From contig CM065802.1 of assembly GCA_033398695.1 (NCBI GenBank), forward strand, positions 150,584,096 to 150,648,095: a stretch of DNA of 64,000 bases, read 5' to 3'. Numbering within the stretch: position 1 is the stretch's first letter; every line of letters starts with the position of its first letter. The translations under genes were made by a program, and so were the position numbers. Below the pieces are notes generated by a model that was given only the letters and a program-made list of their open reading frames with translations, was not told the DNA's origin and searched no databases. The stretch comes from Orobanche coerulescens. Taxonomy: Eukaryota > Streptophyta > Magnoliopsida > Lamiales > Orobanchaceae. Below, piece by piece: positions 24,201-35,124 of the stretch.

Positions 24201-24480
24201 TAAGCGAGTTAACTTATCGATTGGCCCTATCTCTGTTGTTGGGCCGAATTCATAATGTGTTTCACGTCTCGCACATACTTCAGTTCGACGAAATCGAGAT
24301 CGCAGATGATCATTCGTATGAGAAGAGCCCCATACGAGTGTTGGAGCGGCAAATCAAACAGTTGAGGAATAAGGCGATTCCTTTGGTTAAGTTTCAAGTG
24401 GTCTAGACACGGAGTCGAAGAGGCCACTTGGGAAACCGAGGAGAGTATGCGGGGAGTTATCCCGAGTTGTTTGACCCTTA
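21240..24480 (+). pseudogene. pol: E3 pol: protease, reverse transcriptase, RNase H, integrase, chromodomain-like tail
   Basis: Enzymes appear in gypsy order but in changing frames. The protease has FDSGTPHSFIF (21258-21290). The reverse transcriptase has VVEFRSELEP (21985), TRYGHYGFVVMSFGL (22350) and catalytic FIDD (22468-22479). RNase H lacks its N-terminal half and resumes near 22730, with IFTHKELNM (22838) and a DALSRK-like end (22946). Integrase starts with an H2C2-type zinc-binding region (HPGSSKMYKDLKRNF, 23290-23395), where the last Cys reads Tyr. The catalytic core is degraded. The tail (24104-24470) has FIGPCEIL, VFHVS and a chromodomain-like EEATWE. A 340-bp LTR-type tandem repeat splits protease from reverse transcriptase. 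It is inactive as read, though some indels may be sequence errors. Confidence 0.85.
21610..21950 (+). repeat. LTR-type ~60-bp tandem repeat inside E3 pol
   Basis: About six units of 'tcattttcatcgattggcct' plus 'ttctaaggcaatcgag' are spaced 57-62 bp. They match the array in the P1 3' LTR (10313-10765). E3's own LTRs do not contain this repeat. It sits between protease and the reverse transcriptase N-terminus. Confidence 0.8.
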
Positions 24481-24503
24481 GTTTCGGGGACGAAACTCTT
24501 TTT

Positions 24504-24514
24504 AAGGGGGAGTA
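24504..24514 (+). other. Polypurine tract of E3
   Basis: AAGGGGGAGTA lies directly before the 3' LTR, preceded by the GGGGACGAAAC motif conserved in these elements. It primes plus-strand DNA synthesis. Confidence 0.85.
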
Positions 24515-27057
24515 TGTAATACCCGGCTATAATTCATTCCGTACCACTCGGTAATTATCACCGTAATTATCACTCGCAATTTTCACTCATTAATAATCAC
24601 TCATCATTCATGAATCACTCTTTTGCTCAATGTTGGCATGTTGTAATCGTATATCGATTACCGATCGTCATTTTATCTCCGTTTTAGATCGAGACGGAGT
24701 ATGATCATTTTCATTGTGATTGATAGCCTTGTCCGGGAGTATCATCTTTGGATCGTGTTAGACTTGTTCACTTCCACATTCGTATGTTATGTCGGATCAT
24801 TCATCGACCGTAGCGAGGAATCGGAATTATCGGATTGATTCACCTTGGCAAGATCGAGTTACGGCCGTAAGGTTCTGGCTACGCCGTAAGTCACGGTACG
24901 GCCGTAAGGTCGGGTCTTACGGCCGTAAGTGATCCAAGAAAGCTACCCTGCATTTTGGCCGAAGGTGAGTTACGGCCGTAAGGAAGATGAGATACGGCCG
25001 TAAGTGGTGTTCGTATATTTCGGGTGTTGTCGACAAGGGTGACTTACTACTGTAAGGGTTGCGGCATACGGCCGTAAGTCGAGGCAGTACGGCCGTAAGA
25101 CTTGGCCGGATACGGCCGTACGTTGCAGGAAGGATGTCCGCCATTTTTGACGAAGGCGGGTTACGCCGTAAGGTTGGCCGGATACGGCCGTATCATCCGA
25201 GTTACGGCCGTAAGGTGTGCGGATGACCGTAAGGTCGACGGGTGTTTTTGACGAAGGCGGGTTACGCCGTAACTCGTGAGCGTTACGGCCGTAAGTCCTG
25301 CCGGCGAGCTTTGACGAAGCCGAGTTACGGCCGTATGAGTTGGCGATTACGGCCGTAAGGCCGTTGACTTGGAAAGTTACGGCCGTAAGAGGGCCGAGTT
25401 ACGCCGTAACTTCCGGCAGATTTATAGTTTGGCCGACACTTTTTCCTCATTTTCTTCATTTTCACTTTCTTCTTCCTTTTTGTCCGAGAGAGAGCTTGGG
25501 GAAAGGGATTCTTCCTTCATCAAACACTTGTGTACTTGAGTTTCTTCATTTCCATTCGATCATATAGCTCGGATACTCGTTTTAACTCGTGTTCTTCTGA
25601 TCGAAGTGGTTGGATCTTCTAGAGGTAATTTCTTCAACATCTTGGATTTCGATTTTGTGTTGAGATATGATGTTTTGGACGTTATAATCATGTTATATGA
25701 AGGGATATGTGTATGATTATGAGTTTGTATAAGGATTCATTGGATTATTGAGGGATTATTCAAGAACACTTTGAATATCGAGTTGGATTTGGAGATTTTC
25801 GACTAATTGTTGTTATAATCACGTTTTTGGATATTCGTTGTGGATAATTAATCGTATTGAAGATGTTTTGTTGGTTTGAAACACTTCTTTGGGGATTTGG
25901 TATTGGTATATTGAGGTTTGATTGTAAACAATCGGAGTTTGGACGCAACGTGTTTGATTTAATGCCTCAATGGACTTGGTTTAGTCGTATCGACGTGTTG
26001 AGTTCGTTATATTCATGTTTGTACGTATATTAATCGGATTGTTGGTTATTGAATTGTTCAAGGTTGTTCGAGCGACCGATATCTCAATTAGGACATTGTT
26101 CGTGGAAGGATAATTGTCACCGGTGTTGTGTAAGTTAATTCTTACTCGGTTAAAAGGATATTCATACCTTTTGTTGTTGATCATTCATAATCATAACTCA
26201 TTCATCATTGTATTAATCATATTAAAACTTGTTATTGTCAATTAATCACTTCAGTCATAAGGAACGACGGTTCCAATCTTTTCGTTGAGCTATCATTCAT
26301 TTCATTATTACTCTCATCTCGGTGAGTCATTCTTGGCCTTGTCTAATTATTATTCATTGATATTCATTATGGTCATTCTCGCTCATATGACCTTCTCGGG
26401 TTCATATTGCGTGGCCGTGTGGGCCGTGTGGAATTTTTAGTCGGGCACACGATGGTTATTGTATTGGGTTCACCGATACATTAGACCGCACACGGGTCAT
26501 ATTGTCTCGTGAGACTAATTAGGTACACGGACGGATGTTGTACACTTGCACGAACATTACGGGCGTACTATGATACTCCTCTTCAGCGTAATTCATAATT
26601 AAGAATATTTCATAACTTCAGTTAATTCATGATTGTGTAATTTCAACTCTTGAGGATTGTTGTTCTGTTTAACTGACCCCGGCTGGGGATTTTGTTTTTC
26701 AGGTCGTGGCAAGGCAAATGCACGGGAATAGCAGGTTGATGTCGAGGAGTCCCAGTGATACTAGTAGGGGGCCCCGATCTTTCAGTTATTCATGTTATTG
26801 TCCTTTATTTTCCGCTGCAGACTTTCATTTGAATACTCCGTTTCATCCAGTGTGGTGTATTTTATCTTCATATAAAATACACTAGTATTCGGTATTGTCC
26901 TGGTGTGTTGTAACTAAACTCCTCATCGGAGTAATTATTGTTGTAATGTAGTTCGGTACTACATTTATCCTGTATAATTCATTCATTTTCAATTGCCTGG
27001 TGGGTCCCAGTTGGGGATCTACGGCACTGTATTATCCTCCTAGTTTGGGGTGTTAGA
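24515..27057 (+). mobile_element. E3 3' LTR
   Basis: This LTR of about 2.54 kb is collinear with 17432-19977. Many differences fall where one copy has CAG or CTG and the other has CGG, CCG or CG. The palindrome cluster is at 24855-25410. Confidence 0.9.
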
Positions 27058-28733
27058 GAATATGTGTTAATTGATTACTTCAATAGGTTGAGATTATTGG
27101 TCGGTGATTAGAGCCTTACTTTGCGGTCGCGTTCGAGAACATTCGTGATCGCTATGGCTGGGAGCCGAGGAGCTTGTAGACAACGACAAGGAATTGATAA
27201 CGGCTTCATCATCGTCGTGTTGGTATCGAGGCAAGTTATTATTTGCTCAGTTTATAATATTTAATGAATGGTTTCCATTTCATTCGTTTATAATTCATAT
27301 GGCAATGTTTATAATCGTAATCACAGGAGATTTGGGATTATAAGTTGTATTCAAGTTTTGGGAATTAAATTATAATGTATATGATTTACAATTGTTGTTG
27401 GTATACTTGGTATCGAGGATACATTGTGGTATAGACGAAGACGTGAGTTATCTACCATCCGTAACATTTTGGATCGTTGGATATTCAGAATAATGGTTGG
27501 TGATGGTTTAGATATCGAGAATGCTCGCGAAGGACTCGGAGCAAGTATTTTAATCATTTTTGTCATTTGTGTCGATCATGTTGTAATACATTCGTGTATC
27601 ATTTTTGTCATGCATTTGTGTATTAATGTTGTCATGCATTGTGTACTGTTGTTTTGTGCAGTTGTGCATTGTTGTCGTTTGTCCACCATGTGTTGGTCTG
27701 ATGGGATCATAATGGGAATCTATAGCTGTGTGCGCTGGATCGCTGGATAGGTAATGCCATCATGCGTTGGTCCGACGGGATCATCATGGGAATCTATAGC
27801 TGTGATCGCTGGATCTATATGTTGTGTTGATCTGATCTTGGATTAGACTAACGTGATTTCGTCGTGGCATTTCATATCTTGAGGTATGTTCCATCTTTCC
27901 TTTGGTATTTGTCTTTGATGGACAATCGATTATCGTGTTGAGATATGATGATGTTTATTCCCGACGGATTGGGTTGGACAGAGTTAGTAGATTTCGTAAC
28001 AGTGAATTATGATAATGTTTTGAGAACCTTTGGTATTGTTGAGATACAATACAAATTTTTCGGTATAAGCTTATTGTGTTGTTGAAAGGATACGAGATGT
28101 GAACTTTGGTAATTGTTATCACGAGTTGGTAATGTTATGACGGTAAGATTACATTGGTCGTATTCTTACTTAGTATCTCTTTGGTATGTAATTATTGACG
28201 TGATGTGATGGTTATCATTGTTGGATATTATGGCTGACCCCGTCGTGGGCTTTCTTTCTAGGTTCTTGGATTATCAAGCTTGTAGCGGTCGTGGAGAGAT
28301 GAGCTTCCCGAAGGATACTGGCTAGGGGCATGTAGTTGTGTATTGAGTTTCCTGATCAGTTCTTGTATTCCGCTGCTAGAGTATTTTAATTGTTTGTCTT
28401 TTTCCGTTGCGTGAGTATTTTAAATGGCCTTTTGGTATCTCGTAACTTAGGTTACATGGCGATCATTTTCTAAACTATTTTATCGGTACGTGTAAGCGAT
28501 AGCTTAACGTATGTTTTTAAACTGTTGAGTCTTGACATTTCGGGCCTTGTGGTTTCAAATGAGATTTTACGACGGTTGGATAAACGAGTTTTATACAGTC
28601 TTCGAATGTTTTTAAAAGATAGTATTGTCGTTAGTCTCTTGGGCGTTTGTAAATTTTTGCGAAAAATTTCCTTAAGCCTTGTGGGTTCCATCTCGAGGCC
28701 CACGTCGCTGTAATATTCCTGGATGGTTCTGGG

Positions 28734-29171
28734 TAGGGGTGTTCAAAAATATCCGATATCTGATATCCGATCCGAAATATCCGATAGTACTTCGGATTCG
28801 GATATCGGATAGTACTTTCTAGAAAAATCAGATATTCGGATATATCCGAAAAATCCTAAAACTTTTATTTTTTATATTTTAATTAATAAAATGTATTCAG
28901 ATATTCAGATATCCAATATCCATATCCGAAGTTTTTTTCGGATATTCGGATATCCGATATCCAAATCCGAATATTTTTTCGAATATAAGGATATCCGGAT
29001 ATAATTTATATTTTTTTTCCGGATATTCGGATATCCGATATCCGTATCCGAAATTTTGGATATTTGAAAATTGGATATCCGAAATTTTGGATACGGATAT
29101 CGGATATCAAAATCTACTATCGGAATTTTCGGATATCCGAAACTCCGGATATCCGGTTTTGAACACCCCTA
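28734..29171. mobile_element. hAT-like MITE
   Basis: This 438-bp element has perfect 15-bp terminal inverted repeats (TAGGGGTGTTCAAAA). It is flanked by an 8-bp duplication with one mismatch (GTTCTGGG at 28726-28733, GTTCTGTG at 29172-29179), typical of hAT elements. It encodes nothing. The interior is filled with repeats of the palindromic phrase CGGATATCCGA in both orientations. Confidence 0.85.
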
Positions 29172-29186
29172 GTTCTGTGGGTGTTA

Positions 29187-29557
29187 GGCCCTGTTCTTTT
29201 GGACTTATTTTTCGATTTTCTGCCTGGGCCATTCGAGTCCATTCGATTCGATTTAGTTCAGTCCATTCGATTCGATTGGATTGATTCGAGTCCATTCGAG
29301 GCCTGATTCGATTGGTCAGCTTCTTCTTCATCTTATTATTATTATTATTAATCTTAATTATTATTATTGTTATTATTACTAATAATATTACTATTATCGT
29401 TGTTGTTGTTGATTATTATTATTATTATTATTATTATTATTTACCATTATTATTATTAGTTACCCTTAATATATATTTCAATTCAATTCCATTGATTCGC
29501 CTATCAATTCGATTCGATTCAATTGATTCGATTTATTCAGTCCAAAAGAACAGAGCC
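29187..29557. mobile_element. Tourist-like (PIF/Harbinger) MITE
   Basis: Terminal inverted repeats GGCCCTGTTCTTTTGGACT and its complement (one mismatch) are flanked by the 3-bp TSD TTA (29184-29186 and 29558-29560). It sits inside the last five bases of the E4 LTR (gtgTTA…TTAca). The interior carries a TTA microsatellite (about 29334-29450) and TTCGATTCGATT-type repeats. Confidence 0.85.
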
Positions 29558-29562
29558 TTACA

Positions 29563-29902
29563 CAAGTAATCAAGGTAAACCATTCGCTTACACATTTCAC
29601 AGCACATGCATCAAGTCATTTCAAAAACCAATACCCGACATGTCTTTTCCCGGAAAACAAACAGTCAAAATCAATTTTCCTAGGACCGGGGCTAAACCAC
29701 TGGTCCCATCCGAGGCCTCTAAGGAACCTCCTGGACTGGCCATAGTCAAAAATCAAAATTACGCGCATGCATCGCCTAGGACCGGGGCTAAACCACTGGT
29801 CCCATCCGAGGCCTCTATGGACCCTCCTGGACTGGCTAGCCAACAAGCTCGCGAATCCGGGGCTAAACCACTGGATTCCTCTGAGGCCCCATCGGACCCT
29901 CC
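29563..29902 (-). mobile_element. M2 5' LTR, middle segment with a three-copy repeat
   Basis: It is the continuation of M2's LTR between solo LTR E4 and the Athila element. A unit containing 'ggggctaaaccactgg' and 'cctcctggactggc' starts near 29684, 29778 and 29858 (periods 94 and about 80). An ORF of 145 codons on the plus strand (29523-29960) only reads through this repeat and is not a gene. Confidence 0.75.
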
Positions 29903-31239
29903 TGTTAGGCGTATTTTTATACGCTTATTTATCATTATTTTGTATTATTTTGGAGAGTAAATTTGCTTAAGTGAGCTTTTAATGCCTTAATTTTGTATGT
30001 TTGTCAGGAGATTGGAGTCCGGAAGCTAAAACGAGGTGAAATGGGCGAAAACGGCAAATTTTGGCCGTGAGCCGCGGCACAAGGAAGCAGGGCCGCGGCA
30101 CAGGAAGACAACCAGCGAGCACAAAGTAGACTGTACTCTGTGCCGTGGCACAGTCTAGGTGAGCCGCGACACAGATGAATTAAATGGCGCCCAGGCGTCC
30201 AACTGAAGACAATGTGCCGCGGCACAAATTTAGTGAGCCGCGGCACACTAGGCGGTTTTGGTGTCCTCCGCACGGATTTGGGCCGTTTCGAAGCCAGTTC
30301 TCGACCTACTCACACGGACGCGATTTGGAGACTGTGCAGAGCTATAAATAAGGGTTTAAGACCCTAATTAATCATCTTTGGATCTTTGGAGCTTGGAAAA
30401 TCTTGGAATCAGAGGATCTTGAGGAGACGGCAGAAGAGGAAGATAAGCAGAAGACTTCAAGAGCAGAGGGCGGAAGCCAGAAGAACGGAGGAATCCGAGC
30501 TCTTCATCTGCGTTTGATTTTAATGCTTTTATTCATTTATTCTGTATTTTCATTTATTAGCATGTCAGGCTACCTAATCTAGGATTTTGATGAAACCTAC
30601 ATTTTGATGGATTTGCTTGAGATTATATAATTAATTACCTTTTTGTTGAGTTTTCCCAATCGTGTTTAATGCTTTCAATTATCTGGCCAATAGTTGTATT
30701 GTTTTAATCATTCAATTCGAATCGGGAGAGGAGAATTGGTGAGGAACTATTGGTGAGGACCGTTTTATTCTGTGAGATAGGAATATACTCACAGGAACTA
30801 CGTGGTCTTTTGGAGATTTTATGCTTTTTGCCTATTGACGAATTAATTCACCTAGGGATAGAGTGCGTTATTCGCCTTTAGAAAAATCTATTGACCTCGG
30901 GAGAGGCGGTAGAATATATTAGCAATCTTCGCCTTCAATAAATTGGGAAAATCATTAACTTCAGATAATCGAGAGTAAATTCGGATAAACCGAGGTGGAT
31001 TCAGAATCCTAGACTTATTTATCATTTGATTCTCCTTCTTCAAGCGATCATTTTTCTATTTAGTCTTTTATTAATTCTTTTAGTAATTAATTGCAAACCC
31101 AAAATTCGATTGTTCAAATAAAACTAGAATACATAAAAATCGGTAGTTAGTGATTCAGTCCTCGTGGGAACGATACTAACTCATCACTTTATTACTTGTA
31201 TACGATAACGTACACTTGCGTTCAACAAATATCGCAACA
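29903..31239 (+). mobile_element. Athila 5' LTR
   Basis: It starts TGTTAGGCGTATTTTTATAC and ends ATCGCAACA. It contains a GCCGCGGC palindrome cluster at 30066-30252 and a TATA box at 30343. A minus-strand ORF of 89 codons across the palindromes (30004-30273) also occurs in the 3' LTR and is a compositional artefact. Confidence 0.92.
30066..30350 (+). promoter_or_regulatory. GTGCCGCGGCAC palindrome cluster and TATA box of the Athila LTR
   Basis: Six copies of (GT/GA)GCCGCGGCAC or one-base variants lie in 190 bp, ending 90 bp before the strong TATA box CTATAAATAAG (30342). The 3' LTR repeats this arrangement at 37940-38130. Confidence 0.7.
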
Positions 31240-31245
31240 AGTTTT

Positions 31246-31263
31246 TGGCGCCGTTGCCGGGGA
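31246..31263 (+). other. Athila-type primer-binding site
   Basis: TGGCGCCGTTGCCGGGGA lies 6 bases inside the 5' LTR end. This is the PBS characteristic of Athila elements and unlike the tRNA-Met sites of the other gypsy elements here. The leader to 31390 holds no gene. Confidence 0.9.
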
Positions 31264-31390
31264 CTGAAATTTTTGCTAATATCGATTTCAGTATTTCTAG
31301 TCTTAGTTTGAACGTTTTATTTACTTATTTTCGTGCATTTTATTTTATTTATTTTATTTGTTTTTCCTTTCAGGATCTTTCGCGTAGTGC

Positions 31391-33055
31391 ATGAGAAAAC
31401 TCGGTAACGAAGGCCTACTACCTTTGGATACCGAACTCGAGCGCACTCTTCGAAGGAACAAGAAGTAGAAACGAGAGTTACAGACGACGGTGACAATGGC
31501 CGAAAATATCGAAATTCAAGGAGGAAATAATATTGTGCAACAAGCTCAACCGGAAATGGCACTTCAAGACTATGCCATGCCGCAAATTAATGCTAATTTT
31601 TTGGGAATTCGGCGCCCCACTATCCAGGCGAACAACTTCGAGATCAAGCCTGCGATCATTTAGATGGTGCAGGCTAGCCAGTTTTGTGGATTACCGAATG
31701 ACGACCCCAACGCACATATTGCTTCTTTTCTTGAGATTTGTGACACGTTCAAGAACAATGGTGTCACCGACGACGCTATCCGATTACGGCTTTTCCCTTT
31801 CTCTTTGAGGGATAAAGCAAAATTTTGGCTAAATTCCTTACCGCCGGGGTCGATCACAACATGGGCAGAGTTAGCGCAAGCCTTCCTTGCTAAATTCTTC
31901 CCACCTTCTAAGACGGCGAGATTGAGAAACGAGATCACCACCTTTGGTCAGTATGATATGGAATCGCTTCACGAGGCGTGGGAGCGATACAAAGATTTGT
32001 TACGGAGATGCCCACATCACGGCTTTCCAGACTGGCTTCAAATTCAGACGTTCTACAATGGATTGAGTGCCTCTACATGCACTCTTGTGGATGCAGCCAC
32101 CGGTGGGGCTTTGATGGGAAAGACTATGGCCGAGGCACATTCGTTGTTGGAAGCTATGGCCGCAAATGCATATCAATGGCCATCTGAAAGAGTAACGCCG
32201 AAGCGAGTTTTGGAAATTACGAGTAATGACCCGATATCTACATTGTCAGCCCAAGTTGCAGCATTAATGCAGCAACTCCAAGCATTTTCGCATGCACCTT
32301 CCCCCGTTACCATTGAGACTTGTAATTGGTGTAACGGATCTCACTTTAGCGCGGAGTGTCAAGTCGGAAATCCGTTCGAGCAGCCCCAAATTGAACAAGC
32401 TCAGTTTGTAGGAAACGGAAACCGGAAAAATAATCCGTACTCCAACACGTATAATCCGGGGTGGCGTAATCATCCCAACTTTTTGTGGAGAAACGGCCAG
32501 AACTCGAACCAGCCTCCGTTCCCTCAAAACCAACAGCAGCCCCCTCCCGCTCCAAAAGTTTCTCTCGAGGAAGCAATTGCGAAATTGGCAGCGAATACGA
32601 GTCAATTCATGACCCGTACTGAAGCGACATTGCAGAATCATTCCGCTTCCATTCGCAACTTGGAAGTCCAGCTGGGCCAAATTGCTAATGTGTTGACAGC
32701 CCGCCCAGAGGGAGCATTGCTAAGCACAACCGAGACAAATCCTAGAGAAAGTCTAAATGCGATCAGTCTGAGAAGCGGGAAGGAGGTATGTGACCAGCCC
32801 GAGAGGTGTGAAAAGAGGAGTGAAATTGAGGAGAAGAATAATTTAGCGACAGAGGAGTCACAAGATTGGAGACCTTCGATAACGTTTCCGGATAACCCGA
32901 AGGCATATGTGCCCCCGTCCCATTTTCGCAGAGATTACAGCAGAAAAAGGCGGACAAACAATTCTCTAAGTTCCTTGACGTGTTCAAAAAGCTTCATATT
33001 AACATTCCATTTGCCGACGCGTTGGAACAAATGCCGAGCTACGTTAAATTCATGA
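31391..33055 (+). pseudogene. gag: Athila gag
   Basis: The frame can be read from the Met at 31391 (MRKLGNEGLLPLD). It is interrupted by TAG at 31466-31468 and 31661-31663, then stays open to 33055. The second stop falls where Athila gags typically have glutamine before MVQ. The capsid-type domain is excellent: GLPNDDPNAHIASFLEICDT, RLRLFPFSLRDKAKFWLNSL, PPGSITTWAELAQAFLAKFF and CPHHGFPDWLQIQTFYNGL. A CNWCNGSHFSAEC segment (32324) is a weak zinc-knuckle-like motif. Near 32912-32916 a run of C seems one base short, moving the protease into the next frame. Confidence 0.85.
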
Positions 33056-33999
33056 AAGAGATATTGTCGAAGAAAAGAAAACTCGAGGAGTTTGAGACAG
33101 TCGCCTTGACAGAGGAATGCAGCGCAATTCTTCAAAAGAAGCTTCCACCAAAATTGAAAGATGCGGGAAGTTTCAACATACCGTGCACCATGGGGAATCT
33201 TTCTTTTAATAAGGCATTGTGCGATCTCGGTGCTAGTATTAACCTCATGCCTTTGTCTATTTTCAAGAAGCTGGGAATTAGAGAAGCAAAGCCGACGATG
33301 GTCTCCTCGCAATTAGCGGATCGATCTATTAAGTATCCGAGAGGAGTGATTGAGGATGTGCTAGTAAAAGTGGATAAATTTATCTTTCTAGCGAATTTTA
33401 TTGTTCTCGACATGGAGGAAGATGAAGATATCCCGATTATCTTGGGACGACCATTTTTGGTGACCGGCAGAACTCTTATTGACGTGGAAAAAGGAGAATT
33501 AACTCTGTGGGTTCAAGAGGAGCATGTCACGTTCCAAGTGTTCAAATATTTTCCATGTCCGGGAGGTGTTGATAAAAGCTCACAAATTGAAAGTGTAGAT
33601 GCCGTTGAAAAAGAAAAACACCGAAAACATCGTCGGGCGAAAAATTCAGATCCCGTTTCAGATGAGCCAACTCTTAAGAAAGATGTAGGACGAGTCGCAT
33701 TTCTCGAGCATGTGAACATGAAAGCATCGTCATCTGACCAGCCACACTCGGACAAGTCTACTGGGGTCATAAAGTCATTTTTGAAAGAAGGAAATAAGCC
33801 GGAAATCAAACGGACATCTAGTCATGAGAAAAACGGGTGTTTCGGGAAGTTGTTCTCGTCAAAACCTTTCCGCAACCAACATTGGGTGTCCGAACCGAAA
33901 ATCGAATCGTTAATGACCGATGTTCAAAATTTTAAAAATCATATTAACGGTTCGATGAACGGGGCGGAGATCAAATGGAGTTTGCGAAAAGCGAACTGA
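32935..33999 (+). pseudogene. Athila protease with an unusual C-terminal tail
   Basis: It is open from about 32935 in a frame shifted one base from gag. The linker FKKLHINIPFADALEQMPSY and the aspartic protease core LCDLGASINLMPLSI (catalytic Asp at 33223) follow the Athila pattern, as does IPIILGRPFL. After QVFKYFPCPGG (33555) the reverse transcriptase would normally begin. Instead there is a Lys/Ser-rich tail of about 145 residues ending KWSLRKAN. I do not recognise it. Confidence 0.75.
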
Positions 34000-34212
34000 T
34001 TTTTTTTAATAGGTCCGGCTGAAGACTATAAACTTAGCGCTTCTCGGGAGGCAACCCGAGTTCGTAGTTGTAGATTTTTGAGTTTCTGCTTTTATCTTTC
34101 ATTCTTGAATTTTTATTTTTCATCATTTTGTGCTTTGATTTGCTTCTACCTCTCGCTTTTGACGTGTTCTTCTCAAAATTCTGTGCAGGATAAATCCCAG
34201 GGGAGAAATTCA
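34000..34212 (+). other. Athila post-pol spacer
   Basis: It contains the inverted repeat CTCGGGAGGCAACCCGAG (near 34043), a motif typical of the region after pol in Athila elements. The rest is a T-rich stretch without ORF. Confidence 0.6.
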
Positions 34213-34454
34213 TTACTGAGCCGTGGCACACACAGATCGAAATGGAGGGCTAAACAAACTGTACTCTGTGCCGTGGCACAACATTACTGAGCCGCGGCAC
34301 ACTTGAGCACTGAGCCGCGGCACACGAAATCTGAGCCGCGGCCCACAACAAAACAAACGAACAGGCAAAAAGGGACTGTACTCGGTTCCGCGGCTCACTT
34401 GAGCTGTGCCGCGGCACACCAAGCGGAATTTGAAAGGCCCAGGTACCTTATAAC
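34213..34454 (+). promoter_or_regulatory. Internal copy of the Athila LTR palindrome cluster with TATA-like box
   Basis: Seven GCCGCGGC-type palindromes lie here, plus the stretch ACTGTACTCTGTGCCGTGG that also occurs in the 5' LTR at 30131. A TATA-like CTTATAAC follows at 34447, then a pyrimidine-rich stretch. The arrangement copies the LTR promoter and lies upstream of the second ORF, so it may be an internal promoter. Confidence 0.5.
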
Positions 34455-34584
34455 CCGCATTCGGCCGGCCACCCCAGGTTACTTTTCTTTCTTCCTTCCC
34501 TTTCCCCTTGCGCGCGATCGGCCGACAGTCTTCTTCTCGTTTTCTTCTTGCGATTTTTCTTGCACTTTTCACAAATCAAGCAAG

Positions 34585-35116
34585 GTATGTTCAAATCTCT
34601 AATCTCAAATTGTTCTATGAGTTTAAATTTGAAGTTGTGTTATGCATTTGAGGATTGAATATGATTATTTCCTTCAAAAGTTCTATAATGGTTTAATGGA
34701 TAACATGATGGTTTTGATCGAATTTCCATGGTTATTTTGGAATATGAATGAATTGAGTATGTAGTTTTGAAGGTGAATGATTCGTGTTGTTGTTCTTGGG
34801 AATTTAATTGAGCTATTGCCATGTTTGTTCTTCAAGTAAACTCTTGACCTTTAGGTGTTCGATGAAATGTCTAAATGAAAAAAACTTTCTTTGTTAAAGC
34901 AATATTTTTAATCTGTGTGCAACGTATTCGTTCTGGAATTGAAGCAACCCCAACCCGTACGTCTAGTTTAAACGTTATAGTTAAATTTCATTTTTCTCTC
35001 ACGGATGTGCTATTTTGTTAAATTCTTGATTACGGCCGGATATCCTTAGCCGAGTGATGATTATTCTCGTTATTAGTTGAGTAAGTAACCTTCGGTGTTT
35101 AAATTTTTTTTTTCAG
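34585..35116 (+). other. Candidate 532-nt intron in front of the Athila second ORF
   Basis: The donor CAAG|GTATGT at 34585 and acceptor (T)10CAG at 35116 both fit the plant consensus well, and the interior is T-rich. The acceptor is 8 bases before the ATG of the second ORF. It would remove an AT-rich 5' untranslated stretch that otherwise holds no feature. Confidence 0.55.
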
Positions 35117-35124
35117 GAATCACT

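Larger units (their letters stand above)
17432..27057 (+). mobile_element. E3: full-length Ty3/gypsy chromovirus-like element
   Basis: It has two LTRs (17432-19977 and 24515-27057), PBS, gag, protease, reverse transcriptase/RNase H, integrase and PPT, in gypsy order. GAATA is duplicated exactly at 17427-17431 and 27058-27062. The 3' LTR ends TGTTAGA instead of TGTTACA. All coding regions are broken by many short indels, unusually often at places where CAG or CTG is expected. A C-terminal LRNKAIPLVK…EEATWE segment downstream of integrase is the chromodomain-like tail typical of plant chromoviruses. Tekay/Del is the most likely clade; this is inferred, not computed. Confidence 0.9.
15584..29562 (+). 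mobile_element. E4: solo LTR, interrupted by E3 and two MITEs
   Basis: The LTR starts CGTAATATCCGG (first base changed from the usual T) at 15584 and ends TTACA at 29562. CAAGT flanks it on both sides (15579-15583 and 29563-29567). No internal region belongs to it, so it is a solo LTR left by recombination between two LTRs. Removing E3 (17432-27057 plus TSD) and the two MITEs leaves about 3.5 kb. It carries the TAGCGCACGCTA palindrome cluster shared with L6. No gene is present in 27063-28733 or 15584-17431; both are AT-rich LTR sequence. Confidence 0.85.

Noticed and set aside
29312..29569. ORF rich in Ile, Tyr and Leu
   Set aside because: It is a translation of the TTA microsatellite inside the Tourist-like MITE.
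29523..29960. 145-codon ORF
   Set aside because: It crosses the MITE end, the M2 LTR repeat and the start of the Athila LTR, so it spans three unrelated insertions.
30004..30273. Minus-strand ORFs of 89 codons in both Athila LTRs (also 37881-38150)
   Set aside because: They read through the GCCGCGGC palindromes, giving CRGTEY/PRLT-type repeats, and exist only because the LTR is duplicated.
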